Assembly (NCBI RefSeq): GCF_900110755.1 | Contig: NZ_FOFF01000012.1 | Span: 1-64,000 of the forward strand | Source: Streptomyces sp. yr375 | Lineage (GTDB): Bacteria; Actinomycetota; Actinomycetes; Streptomycetales; Streptomycetaceae | Reading direction: 5' to 3' | Length of the DNA stretch: 64,000 nt | Shown: positions 25,706-37,404 of the stretch, one piece after another | Layout: every line of letters starts with the position of its first letter | Position numbering within the stretch: position 1 is the stretch's first letter | The notes under the pieces: model-generated | The model's database searches: none | Told to the model about the DNA's origin: nothing | What the model saw: the letters and a program-made list of their open reading frames with translations, nothing else | Position numbers and translations under genes: made by a program

Positions 25706-26458
25706 ATGTCCGGCCACTCTAAATGGGCTACGACGAAGCACAAGAAGGCCGTGATCGACGCCAAACGCGGCAAGCTCTTCGCGAAGATGATCAAGAACAT
25801 CGAGGTCGCGGCCCGCACCGGTGGCGCCGATGTGTCCGGCAACCCGACGCTGTTCGACGCCATCCAGAAGGCCAAGAAGAGCTCGGTCCCGAACAAGAAC
25901 ATCGACTCCGCGGTCAAGCGCGGCGCCGGTCTCGAAGCCGGTGGCGCCGACTACGAGACGATCATGTACGAGGGCTACGGCCCGAACGGCGTCGCGGTGC
26001 TCATCGAGTGCCTCACCGACAACCGCAACCGCGCCGCCTCCGACGTCCGCGTCGCCATGACCCGCAACGGCGGCTCGATGGCCGACCCGGGCTCGGTGTC
26101 GTACCTCTTCAACCGCAAGGGCGTCGTGCTCGTCCCCAAGGGCGAGCTGACCGAGGACGACGTGCTCGGCGCGGTCCTCGACGCGGGCGCCGAGGAGGTC
26201 AACGACCTCGGTGAGTCCTTCGAGGTCATCTCCGAGGCCACCGACCTGGTCGCGGTCCGCACCGCCCTCCAGGAAGCCGGCGTCGACTACGACTCCGCCG
26301 ACGCCAACTTCGTCCCGACCATGCAGGTCGAGCTGGACGAGGAGGGCGCCAGGAAGATCTTCAAGCTGATCGACGCGCTCGAGGACAGCGACGACGTGCA
26401 GAACGTCTTCGCCAACTTCGACGTCAGCGACGAGGTCATGGAGAAGGTCGACGCGTAA
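25706..26458 (+). CDS. YebC/PmpR family protein
   Basis: Conserved 250-residue protein of the YebC/TACO1 family, with [14 protein letters not shown] at the start and the three-domain layout (helical N-terminus, two alpha/beta domains). Family members act as transcription regulators in some bacteria, and translation-related roles (easing stalling at proline-rich stretches) are also described. Which applies here is not visible. It lies upstream of ruvCAB, as in many bacteria. ATG 25706 follows AAGGAGA. Confidence 0.93.
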   Translation: MSGHSKWATTKHKKAVIDAKRGKLFAKMIKNIEVAARTGGADVSGNPTLFDAIQKAKKSSVPNKNIDSAVKRGAGLEAGGADYETIMYEGYGPNGVAVLIECLTDNRNRAASDVRVAMTRNGGSMADPGSVSYLFNRKGVVLVPKGELTEDDVLGAVLDAGAEEVNDLGESFEVISEATDLVAVRTALQEAGVDYDSADANFVPTMQVELDEEGARKIFKLIDALEDSDDVQNVFANFDVSDEVMEKVDA

Positions 26459-26482
26459 CGCTGCCGCGAGCGACGCGGTGTC

Positions 26483-26518
26483 GGCGGGCCGGGAGGGACA
26501 CACGTCCCCCGGCCCGCC
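26483..26518 (+). terminator. Hairpin terminator after yebC
   Basis: GC-rich arms around an ACAC loop (26500-26503) pair over about 15 bases with two small bulges. A TGTTGT stretch follows shortly. It separates yebC from ruvC. Confidence 0.55.
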
Positions 26519-26578
26519 GCTGTTGTCGGTGGCAGCGGATAGCCTGCACAAACAGGTGGCCGAAGGGAGGGGTTGGGC

Positions 26579-27145
26579 GTGCGCGTACTCGGGGTGGACC
26601 CCGGACTGACACGGTGTGGCGTCGGGGTCGTCGAGGGCGTCGCCGGCCGACCGCTCACCATGGTCGGCGTCGGTGTCGTACGGACGCCCGCGGACGCCGA
26701 GTTGGGGCTGCGCCTCGTCGCCGTAGAGCAGGGCATCGAAGCCTGGCTGGACGAATACCGGCCCGAATGCGTCGCCGTGGAGCGGGTGTTCAGCCAGCAC
26801 AACGTGCGCACCGTCATGGGCACCGCCCAGGCCAGCGCCGTCGCCATGCTGTGCGCCGCCCGCCGCGGCATCCCCGTCGCCCTGCATACGCCCAGCGAGG
26901 TCAAGGCCGCCGTCACCGGCAGCGGGCGCGCGGACAAGGCGCAGGTCGGCGCGATGGTCACCCGCCTGCTGCGGCTCGACGCACCCCCGAAACCGGCCGA
27001 CGCCGCCGACGCCCTGGCCCTCGCCATCTGCCACATCTGGCGCGCCCCCGCGCAGAACCGACTCCAGCAGGCCGTCGCCCTGCACACGGCCCAGGCCCGC
27101 AAAGCCCCCCGGGCACCGATGACTTCGAAAGGCCGGACGGCATGA
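26579..27145 (+). CDS. ruvC: Crossover junction endodeoxyribonuclease RuvC
   Basis: Holliday-junction resolvase that cleaves the junction held by RuvA-RuvB. RNase H-like fold: D7 in VLGVDPG, an acidic residue in VERVFSQHN, and the C-terminal DAADALALA acidic motif. I chose GTG 26579 because GGAGGGG lies seven bases upstream and the catalytic Asp then falls at position 7, as in E. coli; a TTG at 26573 would add two residues. The C-terminal 25 residues are basic. Its stop overlaps ruvA by four bases. Confidence 0.95.
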   Translation: MRVLGVDPGLTRCGVGVVEGVAGRPLTMVGVGVVRTPADAELGLRLVAVEQGIEAWLDEYRPECVAVERVFSQHNVRTVMGTAQASAVAMLCAARRGIPVALHTPSEVKAAVTGSGRADKAQVGAMVTRLLRLDAPPKPADAADALALAICHIWRAPAQNRLQQAVALHTAQARKAPRAPMTSKGRTA

Positions 27146-27747
27146 TCGCCTTCGTCAGCGGCACCGTCGCCGCACTCGCTCCCGACACCGCGGTGGTCGA
27201 GGTGGGCGGCGTCGGCATGGCCGTCCAGTGCACGCCCAACACCCTGTCCACGCTCCGCCTCGGCCGCCCCGCCAAGCTCGCCACCTCCCTCGTCGTCCGG
27301 GAGGACTCCCTGACCCTGTACGGCTTCGTGGACGACGACGAACGCCAGGTCTTCGAGCTGCTGCAGACCGCGAGCGGGGTCGGCCCCCGGCTCGCACAGG
27401 CCATGCTGGCGGTGCACGCGCCGGACGCCCTGCGCCGAGCGGTCGCCACGGGCGACGAGAAGGCGCTCATCGCCGTCCCGGGCATCGGCAAGAAGGGCGC
27501 GCAGAAGCTGCTGCTGGAGCTCAAGGACCGGCTCGGCGCGCCGGTCGGCGCACCCGCGGTCGGCGCCCCGGTCACCGGCGGCTGGCGCGACCAACTGCAC
27601 GCCGCCCTGATCGGCCTCGGCTACGCCACCCGCGAGGCCGACGAGGCGGTCACCGCCGTGACCCCGCAGGCCGAGGCCGCCGGCGGCACACCCCAGGTGG
27701 GCCACCTGCTGAGGGCCGCCCTGCAGACCCTGAACCGCGCCCGCTAG
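27142..27747 (+). CDS. ruvA: Holliday junction DNA helicase subunit RuvA
   Basis: Junction-binding tetramer subunit that loads RuvB. 201 residues: N-terminal OB domain ([12 protein letters not shown] ... [10 protein letters not shown]), two helix-hairpin-helix motifs ([11 protein letters not shown] and [11 protein letters not shown]), a flexible Ala/Pro/Gly linker near 140, and the C-terminal RuvB-binding three-helix domain. ATG 27142 overlaps the ruvC stop. Confidence 0.96.
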   Translation: MIAFVSGTVAALAPDTAVVEVGGVGMAVQCTPNTLSTLRLGRPAKLATSLVVREDSLTLYGFVDDDERQVFELLQTASGVGPRLAQAMLAVHAPDALRRAVATGDEKALIAVPGIGKKGAQKLLLELKDRLGAPVGAPAVGAPVTGGWRDQLHAALIGLGYATREADEAVTAVTPQAEAAGGTPQVGHLLRAALQTLNRAR

Positions 27748-27757
27748 GAGAACGTGA

Positions 27758-28828
27758 GTGAACTGGGACGACACGACCGACGAGACCGCCCCCGAGCGGC
27801 TGGTGGGCTCTGTCGCCGACGGCGAGGACCAGGCCGTCGAGGCCGCGCTGCGCCCCAAGGACCTGGGCGAGTTCATCGGCCAGGAGAAGGTCCGCGAACA
27901 GCTCGACCTCGTCCTGCGCGCCGCACGCGCGCGTGGCGCGACCGCCGACCACGTCCTGCTCTCCGGCGCACCCGGCCTCGGCAAGACCACCCTCTCGATG
28001 ATCATCGCCGCCGAGATGGGCGCCCCGATCCGCATCACCAGCGGCCCCGCCATCCAGCACGCAGGCGACCTCGCGGCGATCCTCTCCTCCCTCCAGGAGG
28101 GCGAGGTCCTCTTCCTCGACGAGATCCACCGCATGTCGCGCCCCGCCGAGGAGATGCTCTACATGGCGATGGAGGACTTCCGCGTCGACGTCATCGTCGG
28201 CAAGGGCCCCGGCGCCACCGCGATCCCCCTCGAACTGCCCCCCTTCACCCTGGTCGGCGCCACCACGCGCGCGGGCCTGCTGCCGCCCCCGCTGCGCGAC
28301 CGCTTCGGCTTCACCGGGCACATGGAGTTCTACGAGCCCGCCGAGCTGGAGCGCGTCATCCACCGCTCCGCGAACCTCCTCGACGTCGAGATCGACACCG
28401 CCGGCGCCGCCGAGATCGCCGGCCGCTCCCGCGGCACCCCCCGGATCGCCAACCGCCTGCTGCGCCGCGTACGCGACTACGCGCAGGTCAAGGCCGACGG
28501 GATCATCGACCGCGAGATCGCGGCGGCCGCCCTGAAGGTCTACGAGGTGGACGGCCGGGGGCTGGACCGGCTCGACCGCGCGGTCCTGCACGCCCTGCTG
28601 AAGCTGTTCGGCGGCGGCCCGGTCGGCCTGTCCACACTCGCCGTCGCGGTGGGGGAGGAGCGCGAGACCGTGGAGGAGGTCGCCGAACCCTTCCTCGTAC
28701 GGGAGGGGCTGCTGGCCCGTACACCGCGCGGGCGGGTGGCCACCCCGGCCGCCTGGACGCACCTCGGCCTCACCCCGGCCCGCGCCCCCGGCCAGGGAAA
28801 CGGACAACCGGACCTTTTCGGTACATAA
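27758..28828 (+). CDS. ruvB: Holliday junction DNA helicase RuvB
   Basis: AAA+ motor for branch migration, 356 residues. Walker A GAPGLGKT (70-77), Walker B with FLDEIHRM, sensor 1 GATTRAGLL, the arginine region LRDRFGF, and a C-terminal winged helix (about 275-345). GTG 27758 has AGGAG eight bases upstream; a GTG four bases earlier is out of frame. It follows ruvA by ten bases. Confidence 0.96.
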   Translation: MNWDDTTDETAPERLVGSVADGEDQAVEAALRPKDLGEFIGQEKVREQLDLVLRAARARGATADHVLLSGAPGLGKTTLSMIIAAEMGAPIRITSGPAIQHAGDLAAILSSLQEGEVLFLDEIHRMSRPAEEMLYMAMEDFRVDVIVGKGPGATAIPLELPPFTLVGATTRAGLLPPPLRDRFGFTGHMEFYEPAELERVIHRSANLLDVEIDTAGAAEIAGRSRGTPRIANRLLRRVRDYAQVKADGIIDREIAAAALKVYEVDGRGLDRLDRAVLHALLKLFGGGPVGLSTLAVAVGEERETVEEVAEPFLVREGLLARTPRGRVATPAAWTHLGLTPARAPGQGNGQPDLFGT

Positions 28829-28936
28829 CCTGGTATGTGACCCAGGACATGACCCGATATGTGACCCGGCCCGTGGACACGGAGAGCTGCGGCGGGGACA
28901 TTGGCCGGGTCAGGAACCCAGGTGCCATGCTGAGCG
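28829..28936 (+). repeat. Intergenic region with TATGTGACCC direct repeat
   Basis: The first part of the ruvB-yajC gap has TATGTGACCC at 28834-28843 and again at 28858-28867, 24 bases apart. The first copy is enclosed by CCTGG and CCAGG arms. The repeat lies about 70 bases upstream of a probable yajC promoter, so it may be a regulator-binding site or merely a decayed duplication. Confidence 0.3.
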
Positions 28937-28966
28937 TTGTTCCCTGCATGCGGACTCGCTTAGACT
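28937..28966 (+). promoter_or_regulatory. Probable promoter of yajC-secD-secF-apt
   Basis: TTGTTC (28937-28942) and TAGACT (28961-28966) are 18 bases apart; the -10 box fits the Streptomyces housekeeping sigma pattern. It would give a leader of about 105 bases before yajC. Confidence 0.5.
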
Positions 28967-29079
28967 CCGCCGATGCCGCCGTTGTCGGCAGCACACCACC
29001 CCCATGCACCACCCCCATCCATACCCCCCATCCATCAGGCCGCTCCACCATCGCGGTCGTCTGAAGGAAGTTCCGTCCC

Positions 29080-29598
29080 GTGAGTCCTTTGACCCTCCTC
29101 CCGTTCATCGTGCTCATCGGGGCCATGTTCCTGATGACCCGGTCGGCCAAGAAGAAGCAGCAGCAAGCGGCCGACATGCGTAACCAACTGCAGCCCGGAA
29201 GCGGTGTCCGCACCATCGGGGGCATGTACGCGACGGTCAAGGAGGTCGGCGACGACACGCTTCTCCTCGACGCGGGACCGGGCGTGGAACTGCTCTTCGC
29301 GAAGAACGCGATCGGCGCCGTCCTGACCGACGACGAGTACAACCGCATCGTCCACGGCATCGAGCACGACCTGAAGTCCGACTCCGACGTCGTCCCCGAC
29401 GACGCCTCCTCCCTCACCGAGAGCGACGAGTCCGCCGACGAAGCTGCCGCCGCCTCCGGCGACAAGGCCGTCGACCTCGGCAAGAAGGACGGACCCGACG
29501 AGGTCCTGGAGAAGGCCGACGAGGCCGAGCAGGCCGACCTCGCCGAGGCCGCCGAAGAGCCGAAGAAGACCGAAGGCGACTCCGACGCGAAGAAGTAG
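29080..29598 (+). CDS. yajC: Preprotein translocase subunit YajC
   Basis: Accessory subunit of the SecDF-YajC complex. One transmembrane segment near the N-terminus (LTLLPFIVLIGAMFLM), a KKKQQQ stretch, and the conserved GSGVRTIGGMYATVKEV domain. At 172 residues it is longer than the usual 90-120, because of an acidic tail from about residue 105 rich in Asp, Glu, Ala and Lys. secD follows after a gap with a hairpin. Confidence 0.9.
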   Translation: MSPLTLLPFIVLIGAMFLMTRSAKKKQQQAADMRNQLQPGSGVRTIGGMYATVKEVGDDTLLLDAGPGVELLFAKNAIGAVLTDDEYNRIVHGIEHDLKSDSDVVPDDASSLTESDESADEAAAASGDKAVDLGKKDGPDEVLEKADEAEQADLAEAAEEPKKTEGDSDAKK

Positions 29599-29604
29599 TC
29601 ACGT

Positions 29605-29647
29605 CCCCGGCCAGACACGGGTCGCACCACACCCGTCCGTGCCGGGG
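29605..29647 (+). terminator. Hairpin between yajC and secD
   Basis: CCCCGG/CCGGGG outer pairs and ACGGGT/ACCCGT inner pairs form an interrupted stem. There is no T tract and the genes belong together, so it may act as a partial terminator or RNA-stability element that sets the yajC to secDF ratio. Confidence 0.4.
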
Positions 29648-29738
29648 CGCGCGCATCTCGCCAGGGGATCCCGACACCATGTCATGGCCGCTGCCGCGCT
29701 GACCCGGCGCCAGGCGGCCCGAGAGGGAGTACGAGAAG

Positions 29739-31544
29739 GTGGCAGCACCTAAGAAGGGCCGGAGCGCGAGCGCCCAGAGCAAGCCAGGGCGCTCGTTGGC
29801 CCTGATCCTGATCGCCATCGTGGCGCTCACCGGAGGCATGTTCGTCTCCGGTCACACGACTCCGCGTCTCGGCATCGACCTTGCCGGCGGTACCAGCATC
29901 ACGCTGGAGGCGAAGGGCGACCAGGGATCCGCGATCAACAAGGCCAACATGGACACCGCGGTCGAGATCATGAACCGCCGTGTCAACGGGCTGGGCGTCT
30001 CCGAGGCGGAGGTGCAGACCCAGGGCGACCGCAACATCATCGTGAACATCCCCAAGGGCACCAACTCGGAGAAGGCCCGGGAGCAGGTCGGCACCACCGC
30101 CAAGCTGTACTTCCGTCCGGTCCTGGCCCAGGAGGCCACCGGCTCCGCCGCCGTCCCCTCGCCGAGCGCCTCCACGAGTGGCTCGTCCAGCGCCTCGCCG
30201 AAGGCGTCGACGAGCCCTTCGCCGAGCGGGTCCGGTTCCACCGGTGAGAAGGCGACCTCGTCGTCCTCCCCGTCGGCCACCGCGACCTCGCAGGGCCGCG
30301 CCGTCACCGACGCGCTGAAGGCCGACTCCACCCCGTCCGCCTCGGCGAGCACGAAGGCGAGCGCCAAGGCGAGCGCCTCCGCCAGCCCGTCGGCCGCCGC
30401 GAGCGGCGCAGCCGTCACGCCGCAGGACGCCGCGCTCCAGGCCAAGTACGCGGCCCTGGACTGCTCCAAGGAGGAGGTCCGCACCACGGCCGGCGAGGGC
30501 GTCCAGCCCCAGAACGCCACCGTGGCCTGCGGCGAGATCGACAAGGTCTGGTACAAGTACCTGCTCGGCCCGGCCGGCGTCGACGGCACCGAGGTCGACA
30601 AGGCCCAGGCGGTCTTCGACACCCAGGGTGCCTCCGGCTGGCAGGTCACCATGGAGTTCACCAAGAAGGGCGCCGCGAAGTTCGCCGCCATCACGGCCCA
30701 GCTCGCGCAGAACCAGCAGCCGCAGAACGAGTTCGGCATCGTCCTCGACGGCAACGTCGTCTCCAGCCCGTTCGTGCAGAGCTCCATCACCGGTGGCCAG
30801 GCCCAGATCTCCGGCAGCTTCACGCAGGAGGAGGCCCAGAGCCTCGCCAACATGCTGTCCTACGGTGCGCTCCCGCTCTCCTTCAAGGAGCAGAGCGTGA
30901 CCACGGTGACCGCCGCGCTCGGCGGTGACCAACTGCACGCGGGTCTGCTCGCCGGCGCGATCGGCCTCGCCCTGGTCGTCATCTACCTGGTGGCCTACTA
31001 CCGGGGTCTCGCGCTCATCGCGCTCGCCTCGCTGCTGGTCTCCGCGGCCCTCACCTACGTACTCATGTCGCTGCTCGGCCCGGCCATCGGCTTCGCGCTG
31101 AACCTGCCGGCGGTCTGCGGCGCCATCGTCGCCATCGGCATCACGGCGGACTCGTTCATCGTCTACTTCGAACGGGTCCGGGACGAGATCCGCGAGGGCC
31201 GCACCCTGCGCCCCGCCGTGGAGCGGGCCTGGCCGCGCGCCCGGCGCACCATCCTGGTCTCCGACTTCGTGTCGTTCCTCGCCGCCGCCGTGCTGTTCAT
31301 CGTCACGGTCGGCAAGGTCCAGGGCTTCGCGTTCACGCTGGGCCTGACCACCGTCCTCGACGTGGTCGTGGTCTTCTTCTTCACCAAGCCGCTGATGTCG
31401 CTCATCGCCCGGCGCAAGTTCTTCGCGGACGGCCACAAGTGGTCCGGGCTCGATCCGAAGAGCCTGGGCGCTCAGCCGCCGATCCGGCGCACCCGCCGTC
31501 CCGCCGGTCCCGCCGCCGGCCCTGTCGAGACGAAGGAGGCCTGA
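29739..31544 (+). CDS. secD: Protein translocase subunit SecD
   Basis: RND-type membrane protein that uses the proton gradient to pull proteins out of the Sec channel. An N-terminal helix (about 19-38) is followed by the first periplasmic-type domain with GIDLAGGTSITLEA. Residues about 134-226 are a Ser/Ala/Pro/Lys low-complexity insert, then the second half of the extracytoplasmic region and five C-terminal membrane helices, with GITADSFIVYFERVRDE in the fourth-helix region. GTG 29739 follows GAGAGGGAG. 601 residues; the insert explains most of the variation in length. secF follows three bases later. Confidence 0.95.
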   Translation: MAAPKKGRSASAQSKPGRSLALILIAIVALTGGMFVSGHTTPRLGIDLAGGTSITLEAKGDQGSAINKANMDTAVEIMNRRVNGLGVSEAEVQTQGDRNIIVNIPKGTNSEKAREQVGTTAKLYFRPVLAQEATGSAAVPSPSASTSGSSSASPKASTSPSPSGSGSTGEKATSSSSPSATATSQGRAVTDALKADSTPSASASTKASAKASASASPSAAASGAAVTPQDAALQAKYAALDCSKEEVRTTAGEGVQPQNATVACGEIDKVWYKYLLGPAGVDGTEVDKAQAVFDTQGASGWQVTMEFTKKGAAKFAAITAQLAQNQQPQNEFGIVLDGNVVSSPFVQSSITGGQAQISGSFTQEEAQSLANMLSYGALPLSFKEQSVTTVTAALGGDQLHAGLLAGAIGLALVVIYLVAYYRGLALIALASLLVSAALTYVLMSLLGPAIGFALNLPAVCGAIVAIGITADSFIVYFERVRDEIREGRTLRPAVERAWPRARRTILVSDFVSFLAAAVLFIVTVGKVQGFAFTLGLTTVLDVVVVFFFTKPLMSLIARRKFFADGHKWSGLDPKSLGAQPPIRRTRRPAGPAAGPVETKEA

Positions 31545-31547
31545 GCG

Positions 31548-32660
31548 ATGTCGAAACTCGGTAACCTCGGCGCCCGACTGCACCGTGGCGAGATCAGCTA
31601 CGACTTCATCGGCCACCGCAAGCTCTGGTACAGCATCTCCATCCTGATCACCATCACGGCCATCGTCGGCCTGGCGGTGCGCGGCCTGAACATGGGCATC
31701 GACTTCCAGGGCGGCGCCGTCTTCACCACGGAGAAGACGAGTGTCTCGGTCTCCCAGGCCGAGGAGTACGCCAAGGACGCGTCCGGCCACGACGCGGTCG
31801 TGCAGAAGCTCGGCAACGGCTCGCTGCGCATCCAGATCGCCGGTATGGACATCAAGCAGTCCAACCAGATCAAGGACGACCTCGCCAAGGACCTCAAGGC
31901 CGACACCGAGTCGATCACCGCCGAGCTGGTCGGTCCCAGTTGGGGCGACCAGATCGCCAACAAGGCCTGGCAGGGCCTGGCGATCTTCATGGTGCTGGTC
32001 GTGATCTACCTGGCGATCGCCTTCGAGTGGCGCATGGCGATCGCGGCGCTCGTCGCCCTGATCCACGACATCACCATCACCGTCGGCATCTACGCCCTCG
32101 TCGGCTTCGAGGTCACGCCCGGCACGGTGATCGGTCTGCTGACGATTCTCGGCTACTCGCTGTACGACACGGTCGTCGTCTTCGACTCCCTCAAGGAACA
32201 GACGAAGGACCTCACCAAGCAGACCCGCTTCACCTACAGCGAGGTCGCCAACCGTTCGATCAACGGCACCCTGGTGCGGTCCATCAACACCACGGTCGTC
32301 GCGCTGCTGCCGGTGGCCGGCCTGCTGTTCATCGGCGGCGGCGTCCTCGGCGCGGGCACGCTCAACGACATCTCGCTGTCGCTGTTCGTCGGCCTCGCGG
32401 CCGGCGCCTACTCCTCGATCTTCATCGCCACGCCGCTCGTCGCCGACCTCAAGGAGATCGAGCCGCAGATGAAGGCGCTGAAGAAGCGCGTCCTGGCCAA
32501 GCGCGCCCAGGCGAGCGCCGACGAGGACACCGCCGAGACCCGCGGCGACGACGGCTACGACGACGAGCCGCAGGACACCGCACACGCGGTCGTCGGCCCG
32601 CGCACCCAGCCCGCGGCCCGCGGCCGGGGCCGTGGCCGGCCGTCGGGCAAGCGCCGATGA
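31548..32660 (+). CDS. secF: Protein translocase subunit SecF
   Basis: Partner of SecD, 370 residues with six membrane helices. The family motif GIDFQGGAVF lies after the first helix, and GYSLYDTVVVFDSLKE in the fourth-helix region. The C-terminal 55 residues are a hydrophilic, basic and acidic tail ending in an Arg/Gly-rich stretch. ATG 31548 lies three bases after secD, and its stop overlaps apt by four bases. Confidence 0.95.
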   Translation: MSKLGNLGARLHRGEISYDFIGHRKLWYSISILITITAIVGLAVRGLNMGIDFQGGAVFTTEKTSVSVSQAEEYAKDASGHDAVVQKLGNGSLRIQIAGMDIKQSNQIKDDLAKDLKADTESITAELVGPSWGDQIANKAWQGLAIFMVLVVIYLAIAFEWRMAIAALVALIHDITITVGIYALVGFEVTPGTVIGLLTILGYSLYDTVVVFDSLKEQTKDLTKQTRFTYSEVANRSINGTLVRSINTTVVALLPVAGLLFIGGGVLGAGTLNDISLSLFVGLAAGAYSSIFIATPLVADLKEIEPQMKALKKRVLAKRAQASADEDTAETRGDDGYDDEPQDTAHAVVGPRTQPAARGRGRGRPSGKRR

Positions 32661-33205
32661 CGGAGCTCACCGACGTCACCACGCTGCTCCTCAGCCGCAT
32701 CCGTGACGTGGCGGACCACCCGGAGCCGGGCGTGATGTTCAAGGACATCACCCCGCTCCTGGCGGACCCGGTGGCGTTCACCGCGCTCACCGACGCGTTC
32801 GCGGAGATCGCCGAGCGCACCGGCGCCACCAAGATCGTCGGCCTGGAGGCCCGGGGCTTCATCCTCGGCGCCCCCGTCGCCGTCCGCACCGGCCTCGGCT
32901 TCATCCCCGTACGCAAGGCGGGCAAGCTCCCCGGAGCCACCCTCGCCCAGGCCTACGACCTGGAGTACGGCTCGGCCGAGATCGAGGTGCACGCCGAGGA
33001 CCTCACCGCCGACGACCGGATCCTCGTCGTCGACGACGTGCTCGCCACCGGCGGCACCGCCGAGGCGTCGATCCGGCTCATCCACCGCGCGGGCGCCCGG
33101 GTCGCGGGCGTCGCCGTCCTGATGGAACTGAGCTTCCTCGCCGGCAGGCCACGACTGGAAGCGGCCCTCGGCGGGGCGCCCCTGGAAGCTCTCCTCACCA
33201 TCTGA
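32657..33205 (+). CDS. apt: Adenine phosphoribosyltransferase
   Basis: Purine salvage enzyme that converts adenine and PRPP to AMP. The 182-residue type I phosphoribosyltransferase has the PRPP loop ILVVDDVLATGGTA and the GLEARGFILGAPVA segment. ATG 32657 overlaps the secF stop by four bases. The secDF-apt-relA order is conserved in actinobacteria. The stop codon is the first three bases of an 11-bp tandem repeat. Confidence 0.95.
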   Translation: MTELTDVTTLLLSRIRDVADHPEPGVMFKDITPLLADPVAFTALTDAFAEIAERTGATKIVGLEARGFILGAPVAVRTGLGFIPVRKAGKLPGATLAQAYDLEYGSAEIEVHAEDLTADDRILVVDDVLATGGTAEASIRLIHRAGARVAGVAVLMELSFLAGRPRLEAALGGAPLEALLTI

Positions 33206-33235
33206 GGACGGTCTGAGGACGGTCCGAGGACAGTC
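33203..33235 (+). repeat. Three-copy 11-bp tandem repeat at the apt stop codon
   Basis: TGAGGACGGTC occurs at 33203-33213 and 33214-33224, and as CGAGGACAGTC at 33225-33235. The first unit starts with the apt stop codon, and TGA opens the first two units, so reading-frame changes within the array could add or remove tail residues. Confidence 0.7.
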
Positions 33236-33248
33236 TGAAAAACGCCGT

Positions 33249-33293
33249 ACGCAAGCGGGCGGGCCCGGAGATTCCGGTGCCCGCCCCTTGCGT
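33249..33293 (+). terminator. Strong hairpin terminator after apt
   Basis: Nested complementary blocks (ACGCAAG with CTTGCGT, GGGCGGGC with GCCCGCCC, CCGGA with TCCGG) form a long stem with small internal loops. It separates apt from relA. Confidence 0.65.
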
Positions 33294-33407
33294 TCTCCCC
33301 GGTGGACGGCGCTCACAGCGGCCTGAAGGCGATGCCGGAGCCCGGGATCGCTACGATGGGTGCTCCGGAGCCTGACCGGGGACCCGGATCGCGCACGAGG
33401 AGTCCTC

Positions 33408-35918
<2,511 letters not shown>

Positions 35919-35924
35919 ACCAGG

Positions 35925-35969
35925 CATGAGGAAGCCCCCCGTACGTGACGTACGGGGGGCTTCCTCATG
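35925..35969. terminator. Near-perfect 45-base palindromic bidirectional terminator
   Basis: Two 22-base arms (35925-35946 and 35948-35969) are exact complements around a single G. On RNA this gives a very long hairpin with GGAAG/CTTCC next to a C6/G6 block. It lies between convergent relA and the DUF349 gene and ends both transcripts. Confidence 0.85.
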
Positions 35970-35995
35970 CCGGTGTCAGTATCGGCCGCCTCTGT

Positions 35996-37225
35996 CTAGC
36001 CGCCGAACTCGTGCAGGCCCTTCAGCGCCTGGTCCAGCAGCGCCTGACGGCCCTCGAGCTCGCGCTCCAGCTTGTCCGCGCGGGACGCGTTGCCCTGGGC
36101 GCGGGCCTGGTCGATCTGCGTGCGCAGCTTGTCCACGGCGGCCTGGAGCTGGCCGGTCAGCCCCTCGGCACGCGCGCGTGCCTCCGGGTTCGTCCGGCGC
36201 CACTCGGTCTCCTCGGACTCCTGCATCGCCCGCTCCACCGCGTGCATCCGGCCCTCGACCTTGGGCCGGGCGTCGCGCGGGACGTGGCCGATGGCCTCCC
36301 AGCGCTCGTTGATCGAGCGGAACGCGGCACGCGCCGCCTTCAGGTCACCGATCGGCAGGAGCTTCTCGGCCTCCTCGGCCAGCTCCTCCTTGAGCTTCAG
36401 GTTCTCCGTCTGCTCCGCGTCCCGCTCGGCGAACACCGAGCTGCGGGCGGCGAAGAAGACGTCCTGGGCGCCGCGGAAGCGGTTCCACAGGTCGTCCTCG
36501 TGCTCGCGCTGGGCGCGGCCCGCCGCCTTCCACTCCGCCATCAGCTCGCGGTAGCGCGCCGCCGTCGGACCCCAGTCCGCCGAACCGGACAGCGCCTCGG
36601 CCTCGGAGACCAGCCGCTCCTTGACCCGACGGGCGTCCTCGCGCTGCGCGTCCAACTGCGCGAAGTGCGCCTTGCGGCGCTTGGAGAACGCCGAGCGCGC
36701 GTGCGAGAACCGGTGCCACAGCTCGTCGTCCGACTTGCGGTCCAGACGCGGCAGACTCTTCCAGGTGTCCACCAGGGAGCGCAGCCGCTCACCGGCGGCC
36801 CGCCACTGGTCGGACTCCGCCAACTGCTCCGCCTCGACGACCAGGTCCTCCTTGGCCTTGCGGGCCTCGTCGGACTGCTTGGCACGCTGCTGCTTGCGCT
36901 CCTCGCGCCGCGACTCGACGGTCGCCACGAGCTTGTCCAGCCGCTCCCGCAGGGCCTGGAGATCGCCGACCGCGTGATGCGCGTCCACCTGGTCGCGGAT
37001 GTGGTCGATGGCGACCTGGGCGTCCTTCGCCGACAGATCGGTGGTCTGCACTCGCTTCTCGAGGAGGCCGATCTCGACAACCAGGCCCTCGTACTTGCGC
37101 TCGAAGTAGGCCAGGGCTTCCTCAGGGGAGCCTGCCTGCCAGGAACCGACCACCTGCTCGCCGTCGGCGGTACGCACGTACACGGTCCCCGTCTCGTCGA
37201 CGCGGCCCCACGGGTCGCTGCTCAC
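35996..37225 (-). CDS. DUF349 domain protein
   Basis: A 409-residue, highly charged, all-helical protein with at least three DUF349 repeats, each with a W-x5-10-hydrophobic pattern (LWHRFSHARSAFSKRRKAHF, LWNRFRGAQDVFFAARS and a third, diverged, region). N-terminal residues 1-30 form a short beta-type segment (VYVRTADGEQVVGSW). Coiled-coil content is high and no catalytic motif was seen. Function is unknown for the family. GTG 37225 is the only start with a sensible N-terminus. It is convergent with relA. Confidence 0.85.
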   Translation of the reverse strand: MSSDPWGRVDETGTVYVRTADGEQVVGSWQAGSPEEALAYFERKYEGLVVEIGLLEKRVQTTDLSAKDAQVAIDHIRDQVDAHHAVGDLQALRERLDKLVATVESRREERKQQRAKQSDEARKAKEDLVVEAEQLAESDQWRAAGERLRSLVDTWKSLPRLDRKSDDELWHRFSHARSAFSKRRKAHFAQLDAQREDARRVKERLVSEAEALSGSADWGPTAARYRELMAEWKAAGRAQREHEDDLWNRFRGAQDVFFAARSSVFAERDAEQTENLKLKEELAEEAEKLLPIGDLKAARAAFRSINERWEAIGHVPRDARPKVEGRMHAVERAMQESEETEWRRTNPEARARAEGLTGQLQAAVDKLRTQIDQARAQGNASRADKLERELEGRQALLDQALKGLHEFGG

Positions 37226-37404
37226 AGCGCCTCCTCCACATGATGCCTCCGAGGGGCTTCAGCGCCCCTGGGCATCCTCCACAGTTTCGTCACGGCCAAC
37301 ATAGGCGACCGGCGGGCCGCCTGTCCGCATCCAGCGCGACCGAAATTGCGCAGTTGACCGCGCCTTAGTCGTCGGAATGTCGTCGGGTTGTTGTCGGGTT
37401 GTCG

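Noticed and set aside
29682..32585. 967-residue minus-strand open frame across secD and secF
   Set aside because: It is the complement of well-recognised secDF codons; long antisense frames are expected at high GC, and its composition is repetitive with no motif.
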